64,000 nt of DNA from Simplicispira lacusdiani (lineage in GTDB: Bacteria; Pseudomonadota; Gammaproteobacteria; Burkholderiales; Burkholderiaceae_C): assembly GCF_003604195.1 (NCBI RefSeq), contig NZ_QXGR01000012.1, positions 1 to 64,000 of the forward strand. The letters are read 5' to 3'. Both the position numbers and the translations under genes were made by a program. The notes beneath the pieces were generated by a model. That model worked only from the letters and a program-made list of their open reading frames with translations, did no database searches and was not told the DNA's origin. This document shows positions 8,000 to 16,305 of this stretch, one piece after another (position 1 is the first letter of the stretch; each line of letters begins with the position of its first letter).

Positions 8000-8649
8000 T
8001 CGGCCTGGACGAGATGGACGACGCCACGGACCAGACCGCCACGGTGTGGGCCGTGTTTGGCGACCTGATGGCGGGCCTTCTGGGCGCCTTCGTGCTGATC
8101 CTCGTGGGCGTGCTCGTGGTGCAGATCGACCTTGTGTCCAGCCTGCGGCAGGAGGTGGAGCGACGCCAGATGGAGGAGCGGCGCCGCATGGCCCTGGAGA
8201 CGGCCCTGGCCATCCCCCTGGCCAGCGGCCGGGTGACGCTTAACGAGGGGCGCATCGGCATCAGTGGCAGCGTGTTGTTCGCACCGGGTTCCGATGAACT
8301 GCGCCCCGAGGGCCGCCAGTTGCTGACCAGCCTGGTGCAGCCGCTGCGCGTGTACCTGCGCGAGCGCGACGAAATGCTGATGGTGAGCGGTTTCACCGAC
8401 AACAAGCTGCTGCGCGGCGGCAACCAACGCTTCGCCGACAACCTGGAACTCTCGGCCCAGCGGGCACTGACCGTGACGCGGGCCCTGATCGACGAGGGCA
8501 TGCCGGCATCCCAGGTGTTCGCCGCCGCTTTTGGCGCGGAGCAGCCCGTGGCGTCCAACACGGATGAAAGTGGCCGTGCGCAGAACCGCCGCGTGGAAAT
8601 GGCCCCCGTGCCCAAGGCTCCGAACGTGAAGCCAGCGCGAAATGACTGA
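7996..8649 (+). CDS. MotB/ZorB-like OmpA-domain protein
   Basis: The 217-residue protein has one N-terminal membrane helix (about residues 15-40) beginning with VFGDLMAGLLGAF. The Asp sits where MotB-type stators carry the proton-binding aspartate. After a short charged linker comes an OmpA-like peptidoglycan-binding domain (about 90-210): VLFAPGSDEL, VSGFTDN, the LSAQRA segment and GRAQNRRVEM. Together with the preceding DUF802 protein it would form a proton-driven 5:2-type motor complex anchored to peptidoglycan. It overlaps the upstream gene by 4 bases and the downstream DUF2894 gene by 8. Ordinary flagellar MotB is unlikely because no motA, flagellar or chemotaxis operon genes flank it. 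Confidence 0.85.
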   Translation: MIGLDEMDDATDQTATVWAVFGDLMAGLLGAFVLILVGVLVVQIDLVSSLRQEVERRQMEERRRMALETALAIPLASGRVTLNEGRIGISGSVLFAPGSDELRPEGRQLLTSLVQPLRVYLRERDEMLMVSGFTDNKLLRGGNQRFADNLELSAQRALTVTRALIDEGMPASQVFAAAFGAEQPVASNTDESGRAQNRRVEMAPVPKAPNVKPARND

Positions 8650-9229
8650 CGCCCTGCTGGAGGCCTTGCGGGACGAAGGCCTGCACGGCCACGACCCGGC
8701 GCGCTTCCATTACCTGGAGGTGCTGGCGCGGCGGCTGCCAGGGCAGCCACCGGCCGTGCGGCAGGCGCTGCAGCAGCGCTGGGATGCGGCCGTGGCGGAC
8801 TATGCGCTGCGCGCCCGGTCGGCGCCCGCCCAGCCTGTCGCCGAGGTGGCGGGCCGGGGATCGCCCCTGGCACAGCTCAACCGCGAACTCCACGCCCACG
8901 CTGGAACCGGCGCAGGCCCGGGGCTGGCAGGCCATGGCGGGGGGGGCGTGCCGGACCTGCCGAGCGTGCGCCGGTTCGGTGAAGTCTGGTCGAAGATCGC
9001 CGCCGAGCAGCAGGTGGCCCAGGCCCTCGTGCGCGGGCCGGAAAACGCCGGACCGCTCAACTCGCACAAGCTCGTGCTGCGTTCGCTGCGCCTGATGCGC
9101 GCGCTCTCCCCCGCCTATCTGCAGCGCTTCATGGCGCAGATGGATGCCCTGCTGTGGCTGGAGCAGCGGCTGCCCAAAGCCGCACCGCCGACGGCCAAGC
9201 CCGCGCGCAAGGGCCGGCGCAAGACCTGA
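8642..9229 (+). CDS. DUF2894 family protein
   Basis: The 195-residue protein fits DUF2894 by gene position (last in DUF3348-DUF802-OmpA-DUF2894) and by its layout. An N-terminal helical part (to about 60) is followed by a flexible Gly/Ala-rich linker, a conserved-looking central region (LPSVRRFGEVWSKIAAEQQV, then LNSHKLVLRSLRLM) and a Lys/Arg/Pro-rich tail (KPARKGRRKT). There is no signal peptide or membrane helix, so it is cytoplasmic. The basic tail could bind nucleic acid or the acidic coiled coil of the DUF802 protein; both are guesses. The ATG at 8642 overlaps the OmpA gene by 8 bases. Confidence 0.7.
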   Translation: MTDALLEALRDEGLHGHDPARFHYLEVLARRLPGQPPAVRQALQQRWDAAVADYALRARSAPAQPVAEVAGRGSPLAQLNRELHAHAGTGAGPGLAGHGGGGVPDLPSVRRFGEVWSKIAAEQQVAQALVRGPENAGPLNSHKLVLRSLRLMRALSPAYLQRFMAQMDALLWLEQRLPKAAPPTAKPARKGRRKT

Positions 9230-9392
9230 GAGGGTGTGAACGAACCCACCATGCCCGCTCATTCCGCCAAAACACACCCGCTCGTCGTTGCAAATGCTCG
9301 CCATAGCCCGAGCTATGGCTGCGCTTTGCTCCTAGATCGGCCGCGTTTTCGCGGCCTGCTCGGGCACGCCGGATTCATTCACGCCTTCTGAG
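9230..9392. repeat. MITE-like element with imperfect terminal inverted repeats and two internal hairpins
   Basis: Directly after the DUF2894 stop lies about 160 bases without coding sense. The left end (AGGGTGTGAACGAACCC) and the right end read in reverse (AGGCGTGAATGAATCC) are imperfect inverted repeats. Inside are a perfect 8-bp stem (GCCATAGC, loop CCGA, GCTATGGC, about 9301-9320) and a GGCCGCG/CGCGGCC stem with a TTTT loop. Either hairpin might also help end transcription of the operon. No second copy was found in the window. Confidence 0.5.
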
Positions 9393-9417
9393 CGCCGCGC
9401 GGGTTTATGCTGACCGC

Positions 9418-9906
9418 ATGCGCAAATCCCTGCTCATCGTCTACCACTCGCTCACGGGCGGCACGCGCCAGATGGCCGAGGCGGCCCGCGCTGGCGCGGC
9501 CACGGACGCCGAGGTGCGGCTGTTGCACGCCGCGCAGGCGGGGCCCGGCGATGTGCTGGCGGCGGACGGTTTCATCTTCGCCACGCCGGAGAACCTGGCG
9601 GCCATCAGCGGGCAGTTGAAGGATTTTTTCGACCGCAGCTACTACACCGTGCTCGACCAGGTCAATGGCAGGCCCTATGCCAGCCTCATCTGCGCTGGCA
9701 GCGACGGGCACAACGCGGCGCGGCAGATCGAGCGCATCGCCACGGGCTGGCGCCTCAAGCCCGTGGCGGAGCCGCTGATCGTTTGCACCCACGCCCAGAC
9801 CAAGGAAGCCATCCTCGCGCCCAAGCAGATCGATGCCGAGGCGCTGGAGCGCTGCCGCGCGCTCGGCGAGGCCCTGGCGGCGGGGCTGGCGCTGGGGGTG
9901 TTTTGA
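9418..9906 (+). CDS. Flavodoxin-like / NAD(P)H-dependent oxidoreductase family protein
   Basis: The 162-residue protein begins with a flavodoxin-type phosphate-binding loop (VYHSLTGGTRQMAEA, about residues 8-22). It then shows the flavin-contact segment FATPENLAAISGQLKDFFDR (about 54-73) and GSDGHNAARQIERI (about 98-111). These are typical of small FMN-binding reductases. Substrate and partner are unknown. The gene stands alone and converges on a Bug-receptor gene, with one base between the two stops. Start at ATG 9418 leaves a normal beta-strand before the P-loop. Confidence 0.8.
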   Translation: MRKSLLIVYHSLTGGTRQMAEAARAGAATDAEVRLLHAAQAGPGDVLAADGFIFATPENLAAISGQLKDFFDRSYYTVLDQVNGRPYASLICAGSDGHNAARQIERIATGWRLKPVAEPLIVCTHAQTKEAILAPKQIDAEALERCRALGEALAAGLALGVF

Positions 9907-9907
9907 A

Positions 9908-10873
9908 TCAATCCAGCGTCAGCTTCTGCTGGACCACCACCTGCTTGTAGATTTCGTATTCGGCCTTGATCTGCTCGGCGAATTGGCTGGGCGTGTTGGC
10001 CACCACCAGCGAGCCCGTGTCCTCGATGCGCTTGCGCACGGCCGGGTCCTCCAGTGCCTTCTTCACGCCGCTGTTGACCTTGTCGATGACTTCCTTGGAA
10101 AGGCCCTTGGGGCCGAGAATGCCGTAGTAGGCCATGCGGTTCACGGGTTCGGCGCCCACTTCCTTGAAGGTGGGGACGTCGGGCAGCTGTGGCAGGCGCG
10201 CGGGCGCCGCCACGACGATGGGCACCAGCCGCCCGGTCTTGATGAAACTCAGGGCCGAAGGCAGGTTGTCGAAAATGATCGGCACCTGGCCCGCCAGGAC
10301 ATCGTTGAGGGCCGGACCGCCACCACGGTAGGGGATGTGGGTGATGAAGGTGCCCGTCAGGTTTTTCCACAGTTCTGTCTGCAGATGGGCGATGCCCCCG
10401 GTGCCCGATGTGGCGTAGGAGTACTTGCCCGGATTCTTCTTCAGTTCGGCCAGGAAGGACTTGTAGTCCCGCGCCGGGAAACTGGGGTGCACGGCAATGA
10501 CATTGGGGGTTGCCGCGACGTTGATGATGGGGGTGAAGTCGGTCAGCGGGTTGTAGGCGATCTTGGTGTTGATGGCGGGGTTGGCGGCCGTGGTGGAGAC
10601 CGTCGCCATGCCCAGCATGTAGCCATCGGCGGGTGCGCGTGCCGTTTCGGTGGCGCCCACGGTACCGCCGCCGCCGGATTTGTTTTCCACCACGACGCTC
10701 TGGCCGAGGGCCTTGCCCAGTGGGTCGGCGATCGTGCGGGCCACGATGTCCGTCGTGCCGCCCGGCGCAAACGGCACTTGCAACCGGATGATCTTGTGGG
10801 GATAGGTTTGGGCGCTGACGCACATCGGTGCCAGCAGGCACAGGCTCCAGAGCAGGCTCGCTCGTCTCTTCAT
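9908..10873 (-). CDS. Tripartite tricarboxylate transporter substrate-binding protein (Bug family)
   Basis: The 321-residue protein has a signal peptide (MKRRASLLWSLCLLAPMCVSA) and then the Bug/TctC pattern YPHKIIRLQVPFAPGGTTD, VVENKSGGGG, YATSGTGGIAHL and PNVIAVHPSF. Bug proteins are periplasmic receptors that bind small carboxylates or related solutes, often as orphans without tctAB, as here. A good ribosome-binding site (AAGGAG, 6 bases upstream) supports ATG 10873. The gene is divergent from a LysR-family gene, which probably controls it. The ligand cannot be told from sequence. Confidence 0.9.
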   Translation of the reverse strand: MKRRASLLWSLCLLAPMCVSAQTYPHKIIRLQVPFAPGGTTDIVARTIADPLGKALGQSVVVENKSGGGGTVGATETARAPADGYMLGMATVSTTAANPAINTKIAYNPLTDFTPIINVAATPNVIAVHPSFPARDYKSFLAELKKNPGKYSYATSGTGGIAHLQTELWKNLTGTFITHIPYRGGGPALNDVLAGQVPIIFDNLPSALSFIKTGRLVPIVVAAPARLPQLPDVPTFKEVGAEPVNRMAYYGILGPKGLSKEVIDKVNSGVKKALEDPAVRKRIEDTGSLVVANTPSQFAEQIKAEYEIYKQVVVQQKLTLD

Positions 10874-11026
10874 GCTGTCTCCTTGGTATGGGTGGCGCGA
10901 TCTTAGGAAGGCCATCACCAGGCGGCAAACGATTGTTTTTCAATCACATATGACAAATAGTATTATCTTGAGGGATGCTTTGGGAGAATTTTGCTATTTA
11001 TCCGCTCTTCATCATGAGGTGATTGC
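10874..11026. promoter_or_regulatory. Divergent Bug/LysR control region
   Basis: This 153-base gap is clearly AT-richer than its surroundings (around 10925-11010), as is usual where a LysR-type regulator binds between itself and its divergent target. No single T-N11-A box stands out enough to name. Confidence 0.5.
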
Positions 11027-11947
11027 ATGAGACGTAGGCTTCCATCCATGCAGGCACTGAGCTGCTTCGAGGCTGCGGCGCGCCACCAGAGCTTTACGCG
11101 TGCGGCACAGGAGCTGTCATTGACCCAGGGCGCCGTGTCCCGGCAGGTGGCCGCGCTGGAGGCCTTTGTCGGGGTGCCGCTGTTCACGCGCACACAGCAT
11201 GGGATGGCGCTCACGCCGTCGGGCGTGGACTATGCGCGCCAGGTTGCGGCCAAGCTGGAGGCGCTGGAACGCGATACGCTGGGCCTGATGGAGCGACCCG
11301 GGCAGGGCGACAGCCTGACGCTGGCCACGGTGGCCACGTTCGCCTCGCGGTGGCTGATTCCGCGCCTGCCCATGCTGGCGCGTGAGCAACCCGATCTGCT
11401 GGTGCATTTTGATATCCGGACGCGCCCGTTCCTCTTCACCGATACCGGTTTTGATGCGGCGCTGTATGCGGGCACGCCCGATCAGGTGCGGCAATGGGCG
11501 GGGACCCAGGCCACGCGGCTCCTGCCGGAGGAGGTGGTGCCCGTATGCAGCCCGCGGCTGCTGGGGAATCAGGGCGAGCTGACGCCCGAGGCGTTGACGC
11601 GCATGCCCTTGCTGCAGCAGATGACCCGCCCCGATGCCTGGCGCCAGTGGTTCGAGGCGCAGGGGGTCGAGACGAGCCGGGCGACATATGGCTCGCGCTA
11701 CGAACTGTTCCTGATGCAGGTGGCCGCCGCGATCAGCGGGCTGGGGGTTGCGCTGATGCCCACGCTGCTGGTGCAGGCCGAATTGGCAAGCGGGGAGCTT
11801 GTCGTGGCCTGCCCGCGCCCTGTGCGCGGCGAGCGTTCCTACTACCTGGTCCAGCCCGCGCAGCCAGAGCGCCCGGCGTTGTCGGTTTTCAAGGAATGGC
11901 TGCTGCGCCAGGCAGAGCCGATGGGCGCCTTGGCGGAAAGGGGCTGA
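11027..11947 (+). CDS. LysR-family transcriptional regulator (GcvA-like)
   Basis: The 306-residue protein has the LysR N-terminal winged helix-turn-helix (about residues 6-65: ALSCFEAAARHQSFTRAAQEL, LTQGAVSRQVAALE, GVPLFTR). A linker helix and a periplasmic-binding-protein-like effector domain follow (about 95-300). The opening resembles GcvA-type regulators. It is divergent from the Bug receptor gene and probably controls its expression in response to the transported ligand, an inference from gene order. A GAGG-like ribosome-binding site lies close before ATG 11027. Confidence 0.88.
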   Translation: MRRRLPSMQALSCFEAAARHQSFTRAAQELSLTQGAVSRQVAALEAFVGVPLFTRTQHGMALTPSGVDYARQVAAKLEALERDTLGLMERPGQGDSLTLATVATFASRWLIPRLPMLAREQPDLLVHFDIRTRPFLFTDTGFDAALYAGTPDQVRQWAGTQATRLLPEEVVPVCSPRLLGNQGELTPEALTRMPLLQQMTRPDAWRQWFEAQGVETSRATYGSRYELFLMQVAAAISGLGVALMPTLLVQAELASGELVVACPRPVRGERSYYLVQPAQPERPALSVFKEWLLRQAEPMGALAERG

Positions 11948-11971
11948 CGGTTTTGGCCGCTCGGGCCGTGC

Positions 11972-12436
11972 TCAGGCTTCCAGCTTGCGCAGCTGGCGGG
12001 CGAGCCAGCGCTTGGCGGCATTGCGGACGATGAGCTTGTCCACGGGCGTGGCCCGCTCCAGCAGGCGGAGGCCATCGCGCAGGCAAATTCCGGCCTGCTG
12101 TGCCACTTTGCTGGCGCTCCAGGCCGCGACGCGTGCCTCGGCACTGTCGAGCATCCGCTGGGCCTGTTCTTCCGAAACGCCGGCGTGGTAGGCCTCGCCT
12201 GCATGCGCGAAGGCGCTCTCGGTCTGGCGCTTCCATGCGTCGCTCTCCTGGGCTGTCGGTGTGGCATGCAACCGGGGCTTGAGATCCTGCTTCAGAACGG
12301 CAACGCATTCCGCCGCCGCGTCGAAGGGGGAGGCGGTTTCCGGGGGCGTTTTCGCCGTGGAGATGCCGGCGCTCCAGGACATGCAGGCCAGAAACAGAAT
12401 GATGCGAGCGAGGGGGCGGGAGGGCAGGGCCGTCAT
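11972..12436 (-). CDS. Hypothetical secreted protein
   Basis: The 154-residue product starts with a signal peptide (MTALPSRPLARIILFLACMSWSAGISTAK). A helical domain follows with two cysteines (AAECVAVL and GICLRDG) that could form a disulphide in the periplasm. No family is recognised. The frame is open upstream of ATG 12436, but this start places the signal peptide correctly. It converges on the LysR gene and lies downstream of hutC on the same strand, about 107 bases away, so it may be read through from hutC. Confidence 0.55.
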   Translation of the reverse strand: MTALPSRPLARIILFLACMSWSAGISTAKTPPETASPFDAAAECVAVLKQDLKPRLHATPTAQESDAWKRQTESAFAHAGEAYHAGVSEEQAQRMLDSAEARVAAWSASKVAQQAGICLRDGLRLLERATPVDKLIVRNAAKRWLARQLRKLEA

Positions 12437-12543
12437 GCAGGGGGAGGTGAAGGAATGCGGATGTGCGAGAGACCCGTGGTTGGATGTGCTCTTCGTGGCA
12501 GAGTTGCATGCCATGGGGGCGTGGGCGCCAGGCACGGATCGGT

Positions 12544-13245
12544 TCAGATCTTACCGGTGAAGCGGTAGCGTGCTGCAGGGTGCCACATGGCCGCGACCGA
12601 TGCCACCTGCCCCATGGAGTGGGTCCTGCGGCGCAGCACCAGACTGGGCTCTTGCGGCGCCATGCACAGCATCTCGCCGAAGGCGCGGGGCGGGGTGGTG
12701 GCTTCGATCTCGAAGTCAACGCCCTGCAGGGGGGCTTCCTTCATCAGGTAGGCATTGGGTGTCTGCCGGGAAAAATCCTGGGTAAGGTAGTCGGGCGCCA
12801 CGCGCGGGTTCACATAGCGGTCCTCCACCTGGATGGGTAAATCGTTCTCGAAATGCAGGACAACCGAATGGTAGAGCGGCTCGCCGGCCACGGTTTGGAA
12901 TGCGCGGGCCAGAGTTTCGTCGGCGCGGGTGCGTTCGAGCAGGTGCAGTTCGCTGCGGTGACGGTGGCCGCGTGCCGCGATCTCGTCGGCGATGTTGCGG
13001 ATATCGACCAGCGTGGACTGGTATTTCTGTTGCGCCACATAGGTTCCCGAGCCCCGGATGCGCTCCACGACCTGCTGGCTGCCCAGTTCGCGCAGGGCGC
13101 GGTGCACCGTCATGCGCGAGACACCGAATTCCCGCGCCAGAGATTCCTCGGCGGGAATGGCATCGCCATGCCTCCAATGGCCGGCGTGGATCTGCGCCAG
13201 CACATGGCGCTTGATTTTTTCGTAGGCGTGCAGCTTTTCAGGCAT
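12544..13245 (-). CDS. hutC: GntR/HutC-family repressor of histidine utilisation
   Basis: The 233-residue protein has a GntR winged helix (about residues 5-72: IPAEESLAREFGVSRMTVHRAL, then RIRGSGTYVA) and a UTRA effector domain (about 95-230). HutC represses hut genes and is released by urocanate. The gene is divergent from hutG, and the 76-base gap contains a TGTATATACA palindrome like known HutC sites, so it probably represses both genes. The other hut genes (hutH, hutU, hutI) are not in the window. Confidence 0.87.
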   Translation of the reverse strand: MPEKLHAYEKIKRHVLAQIHAGHWRHGDAIPAEESLAREFGVSRMTVHRALRELGSQQVVERIRGSGTYVAQQKYQSTLVDIRNIADEIAARGHRHRSELHLLERTRADETLARAFQTVAGEPLYHSVVLHFENDLPIQVEDRYVNPRVAPDYLTQDFSRQTPNAYLMKEAPLQGVDFEIEATTPPRAFGEMLCMAPQEPSLVLRRRTHSMGQVASVAAMWHPAARYRFTGKI

Positions 13246-13272
13246 GGGATACCCCGGTGGGTTCCGTGAAAT

Positions 13273-13316
13273 TGTATATACATATCGTCAAAAAATCGGT
13301 TGATATATATACTAAT
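13273..13316. promoter_or_regulatory. Probable HutC operator region
   Basis: Between hutC and hutG there is a perfect 10-bp palindrome TGTATATACA (13273-13282) and, 18 bases further on, a second related AT-rich site (TTGATATATATAC, about 13300-13312). TGTATATACA-type sequences are the established HutC recognition pattern. The second site abuts the hutG start, where a bound repressor would block transcription or initiation. Confidence 0.7.
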
Positions 13317-13321
13317 AAGCC

Positions 13322-14269
13322 ATGAATGACACCGCGATTGCATCCTTCGCCTGGCAGGGCCGGGTGGATACCGAAGAAACCGGGCCCAGCACCCGCTGGC
13401 ACCAGCGGGTGCTGCCTTTCACGGCCGACAGCCGGGGCGGGGTGGCGCTGATCGGCTTCGCCGTGGACGAAGGCGTGCGCCGCAACAGCGGCCGTCCGGG
13501 CGCGGCCCAGGGCCCGCTGGCGCTGCGCCGGGCGCTGGCCAACCTGCCCGTGCTGGGCGAACCGGCCCTGTGGGATGCGGGGGATGTGGCCTGCGCCGAT
13601 GGGCGGCTGGAAGCGGCGCAGGAGGCATTGGCAGGACAGGTGGCGCAGGCCCTGGCGCAAGACTGCATGCCATTGGTGCTGGGCGGCGGGCACGAGGTGG
13701 CCTGGGGAACCTTCCAGGGGATGGCCCATGCGCTGGCCGGTATGCGACGGGTGCTGGTGGTCAACTTCGATGCGCATTTCGACTTGCGCGTGGCCGCCCA
13801 GGCGAATTCGGGCACACCCTTCCGCCAGATCCAGGAATGGTGCGCCGGCCATGGCAGGCCCTTCGATTACCGGGTTTTCGGCATCAGCCGCTACGCCAAC
13901 ACCCAGGCCTTGTTCGAGCGCGCCGATGCGCTGGGCGCGCGGTACTGGCTTGATGATGCCTTGCAGGGCGAGGCCTGCGTGCAGGAGGCACTGACCGCGT
14001 TGGAGCACGATCTGTCGCAATGCGATGGGGTGTACCTGACCCTGGACATGGACGTGCTGCCTGGCGCTGCGGCGCCAGGGGTTTCCGCGCCGGCGCCGCT
14101 GGGGGTGCCGCTCGCCTTTGTCGAGCGCCTGGTGGATGCCGTGCTGGCCAGCCGCAAGCTGGTGGCGGCCGACATCGCCGAGCTCAATCCGGCTTTCGAT
14201 CGCGATGGGCTCACGGCCAAAGTGGCCGCGCGTCTCGCGGCGCGCATCGCGCGGGGCTGCGCCTGGTGA
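13322..14269 (+). CDS. hutG: Formimidoylglutamase
   Basis: The 315-residue protein is an arginase/agmatinase-fold hydrolase that converts N-formimidoyl-L-glutamate to glutamate and formamide, the last step of the four-enzyme histidine pathway. Binuclear manganese motifs are present: GGGHEVAWG, VNFDAHFDLR and LDMDVLPG. The NFDAHFD segment and the divergence from hutC favour HutG over agmatinase or arginase. The next gene overlaps or follows closely and encodes a methyltransferase unrelated to the pathway. Confidence 0.9.
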   Translation: MNDTAIASFAWQGRVDTEETGPSTRWHQRVLPFTADSRGGVALIGFAVDEGVRRNSGRPGAAQGPLALRRALANLPVLGEPALWDAGDVACADGRLEAAQEALAGQVAQALAQDCMPLVLGGGHEVAWGTFQGMAHALAGMRRVLVVNFDAHFDLRVAAQANSGTPFRQIQEWCAGHGRPFDYRVFGISRYANTQALFERADALGARYWLDDALQGEACVQEALTALEHDLSQCDGVYLTLDMDVLPGAAAPGVSAPAPLGVPLAFVERLVDAVLASRKLVAADIAELNPAFDRDGLTAKVAARLAARIARGCAW

Positions 14270-14310
14270 ACGGGGTGTCCCTGCTTACACTGCCAGTCCC
14301 TGCCGCTTCC

Positions 14311-15240
14311 ATGCAAGCTTTGCTGAACGCCATCGCCCGGATGGACCTGCCCACCGATGCCCAGCGCGTTTTCCATGGACGTGGGGGCCTGCACCCTGGC
14401 TGCGAGCATTGGGCGCTCGATGCCTTTCCCCCCGTCTGGGTGTTGACCAGCTTCCAGCCGGCAACGGATGGTGAACTGGAGCAGGTGGGCGCCGCGCTGT
14501 CCGCGCGCTGGCGGCAACTGGCCCCCGGCCAGCCGCTCCACTGGGTCTACCAGTGCCGTCATGAAGGCCGCACCGAGACCCGGCTCATGGCCGGCAGCGT
14601 GCCCGAGCCGCATGTGGTGACCGAGCGGGGCACGCGCATGCGGGTCCATGTGCTCCGGGGGCAGAACCATGGCCTGTTCCTCGACATGGCCGAGGGCCGG
14701 CGCTGGGTGCGCGAGCATGTGGCGGCGCGCTCCCGGCTCAAGGTGCTGAACCTGTTCGCCTACACCTGCGCCTTTTCGGTGGTGGCACGGCAGGCCGGTG
14801 CCCGGCAGGTGGTCAACGTGGACATGAGCCAGGGCGCCATGGCCATCGGACAGCAGAACCACCAGCTCAACGGCATCACGGAAGGGGTCAGCTTCCTGGC
14901 CCACGACATCTTCAAGACCTGGGGCAAGATCGGCAGGGGCGGCCCCTATGACCTGGTCATCATCGATCCGCCCAGCTACCAGAAGGGCAGCTTCGTTGCA
15001 GGCAAGGATTACGCGCGCTTCATGCGCCGCCTGCCAGACCTGCTGGCGCCGGACGGCCATGCGCTGCTGTGCCTGAATGCTCCGGAGCTGGGGATGGCCT
15101 TCCTGCAGGAGCAGATGCGGGAACTGGCGCCCGACCTTGCGTTCGTGGAACGCGTGGCCAACCCGGCGGTGTTCGCGGATGTGTCGGAAGACCGGTCGCT
15201 CAAGGTGCTGGTGTACCGGGCGCCGCCCCTGGCGCGTTGA
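14311..15240 (+). CDS. Class I SAM-dependent methyltransferase (RlmI/RlmL-C-like)
   Basis: The 309-residue protein has a Rossmann methyltransferase domain from about residue 110: VLNLFAYTCAFSVVARQAGA (SAM-binding loop), VNVDMSQGAM (acidic loop) and LVIIDPPSYQKGSF. IIDPPSY is the (D/N)PP(Y/F)-type catalytic motif seen in RlmI-like 23S rRNA m5C methyltransferases. About 100 N-terminal residues form a substrate domain. An rRNA target is likely but not shown. The start is uncertain: ATG 14311 was chosen, yet GTG 14266 overlaps the hutG stop (GTGA) in the same frame and would suit translational coupling. Confidence 0.8.
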   Translation: MQALLNAIARMDLPTDAQRVFHGRGGLHPGCEHWALDAFPPVWVLTSFQPATDGELEQVGAALSARWRQLAPGQPLHWVYQCRHEGRTETRLMAGSVPEPHVVTERGTRMRVHVLRGQNHGLFLDMAEGRRWVREHVAARSRLKVLNLFAYTCAFSVVARQAGARQVVNVDMSQGAMAIGQQNHQLNGITEGVSFLAHDIFKTWGKIGRGGPYDLVIIDPPSYQKGSFVAGKDYARFMRRLPDLLAPDGHALLCLNAPELGMAFLQEQMRELAPDLAFVERVANPAVFADVSEDRSLKVLVYRAPPLAR

Positions 15241-15384
15241 AAGGCGCCGCGGTATGCGCTTGGGCCCGTGAGGCAACCGCCCGGGCATCCAGGCTGGATG
15301 TCTCGTACCATGGACACCAATGCCAGGGAAGGTGCCATGGTGTGGCAAGGCTCCTCAGGCATTGGCTGTTGCCAGGAGATCGCC

Positions 15385-16302
15385 ATGGACCACGATGAAC
15401 GCATGCTGGAACCATCCGCCGGGGCGCCGGTCGAGCGCATCGCCGCGCGCGCGACCGAGCTGGGCGAGGGCCTGGCCATCCGCCGCGCCTTGCCCACGCG
15501 GCAGCGGCGCATGGTGGGCGCGTGGTGCTTTCTGGACCATATCGGCCCCGTGGTCTTCGCGCCTGGGCAGGCCATGCATGTCGGCGCGCACCCGCACACC
15601 AGCCTGCAGACATTCACCTGGATGGTCGAGGGCGAAATACTGCACCGGGACAGCCTGGGCAGCGAGCAGGTCATCCGGCCCGGCCAGGTCAATTTGATGA
15701 CCGCCGGCCGGGGGATCGTCCACACCGAGGATTCGCTGTCCACCGCCGGCAGCCTGCATGCCGCGCAGCTGTGGATCGCGCTGCCGTCCCGCTTTGCCGA
15801 TTGCGCACCGGCCTTCGACCACTACCCCGACCTGCCTGTCTGGACGCGCGAGGGGTGCGTGCTGACGCTGCTGGCCGGCACGTATGAAAGCCGCACGGCG
15901 CCGGCACGCCTCTATTCGCCCTTGGTGGGGCTGGACATCCACAGTGCCCAGGGTACGGTTCTGCGCATGCCCCTGGACCCCGCCTTCGAATACGGCCTCC
16001 TGCCGCTGGAAGGGCGCATCACGGTGGCGGGAGAGGTGTTTGGCCCTGGTGAATTCGCCTACCTGGGCATGCACCGGCAGGAGCTGCCGCTTGCGTTCGC
16101 CCCGGGCAGCCGGGTGCTGTTGCTGGGCGGTGAGCCGTTCGATGAAACCCTGTTCATGTGGTGGAACTTCGTGGGCTTCAGCCGGCAGGCGATCACCGAG
16201 GCGCAGCGCGAGTGGGAGGCGCAAGGGCCCCGCTTCGGCTCCGTGAAGGGTGGCGAAGGCCGGCGCATCGCCGCGCCCGTCCTGCCCTGGGCGCCGGGTT
16301 GA
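15385..16302 (+). CDS. Pirin family protein
   Basis: The 305-residue bicupin protein carries the pirin metal-site pattern in its N-terminal cupin: MHVGAHPHTSLQTFTWMVEGEI (histidines and later Glu) and AGRGIVHTEDS. Bacterial pirins are iron- or nickel-binding, some with quercetinase activity; the role here is open. ATG 15385 has a ribosome-binding site (CAGGAG at 15373) and a normal pirin N-terminus. The frame is open further upstream without pirin-like sequence. It converges on an NhaR-like regulator gene. Confidence 0.88.
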   Translation: MDHDERMLEPSAGAPVERIAARATELGEGLAIRRALPTRQRRMVGAWCFLDHIGPVVFAPGQAMHVGAHPHTSLQTFTWMVEGEILHRDSLGSEQVIRPGQVNLMTAGRGIVHTEDSLSTAGSLHAAQLWIALPSRFADCAPAFDHYPDLPVWTREGCVLTLLAGTYESRTAPARLYSPLVGLDIHSAQGTVLRMPLDPAFEYGLLPLEGRITVAGEVFGPGEFAYLGMHRQELPLAFAPGSRVLLLGGEPFDETLFMWWNFVGFSRQAITEAQREWEAQGPRFGSVKGGEGRRIAAPVLPWAPG

Positions 16303-16305
16303 AGC

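Noticed and set aside
7996..8649. Flagellar motB
   Set aside because: The partner is a DUF802 protein with a giant coiled coil, not MotA, and no flagellar genes are nearby.
5066..9229. Zorya defence system
   Set aside because: The MotAB-like core matches in layout, but no ZorC, ZorD helicase/nuclease or ZorE is present. Calling it Zorya would overstate the evidence.
9301..9360. tRNA or other standard RNA gene from the paired stems after DUF2894
   Set aside because: Stem order does not form a cloverleaf and no conserved tRNA bases are found.
14020..14310. Upstream extension of the methyltransferase gene into hutG
   Set aside because: That frame overlaps the well-supported end of hutG and has no methyltransferase character. 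At most the GTG at 14266 is plausible.
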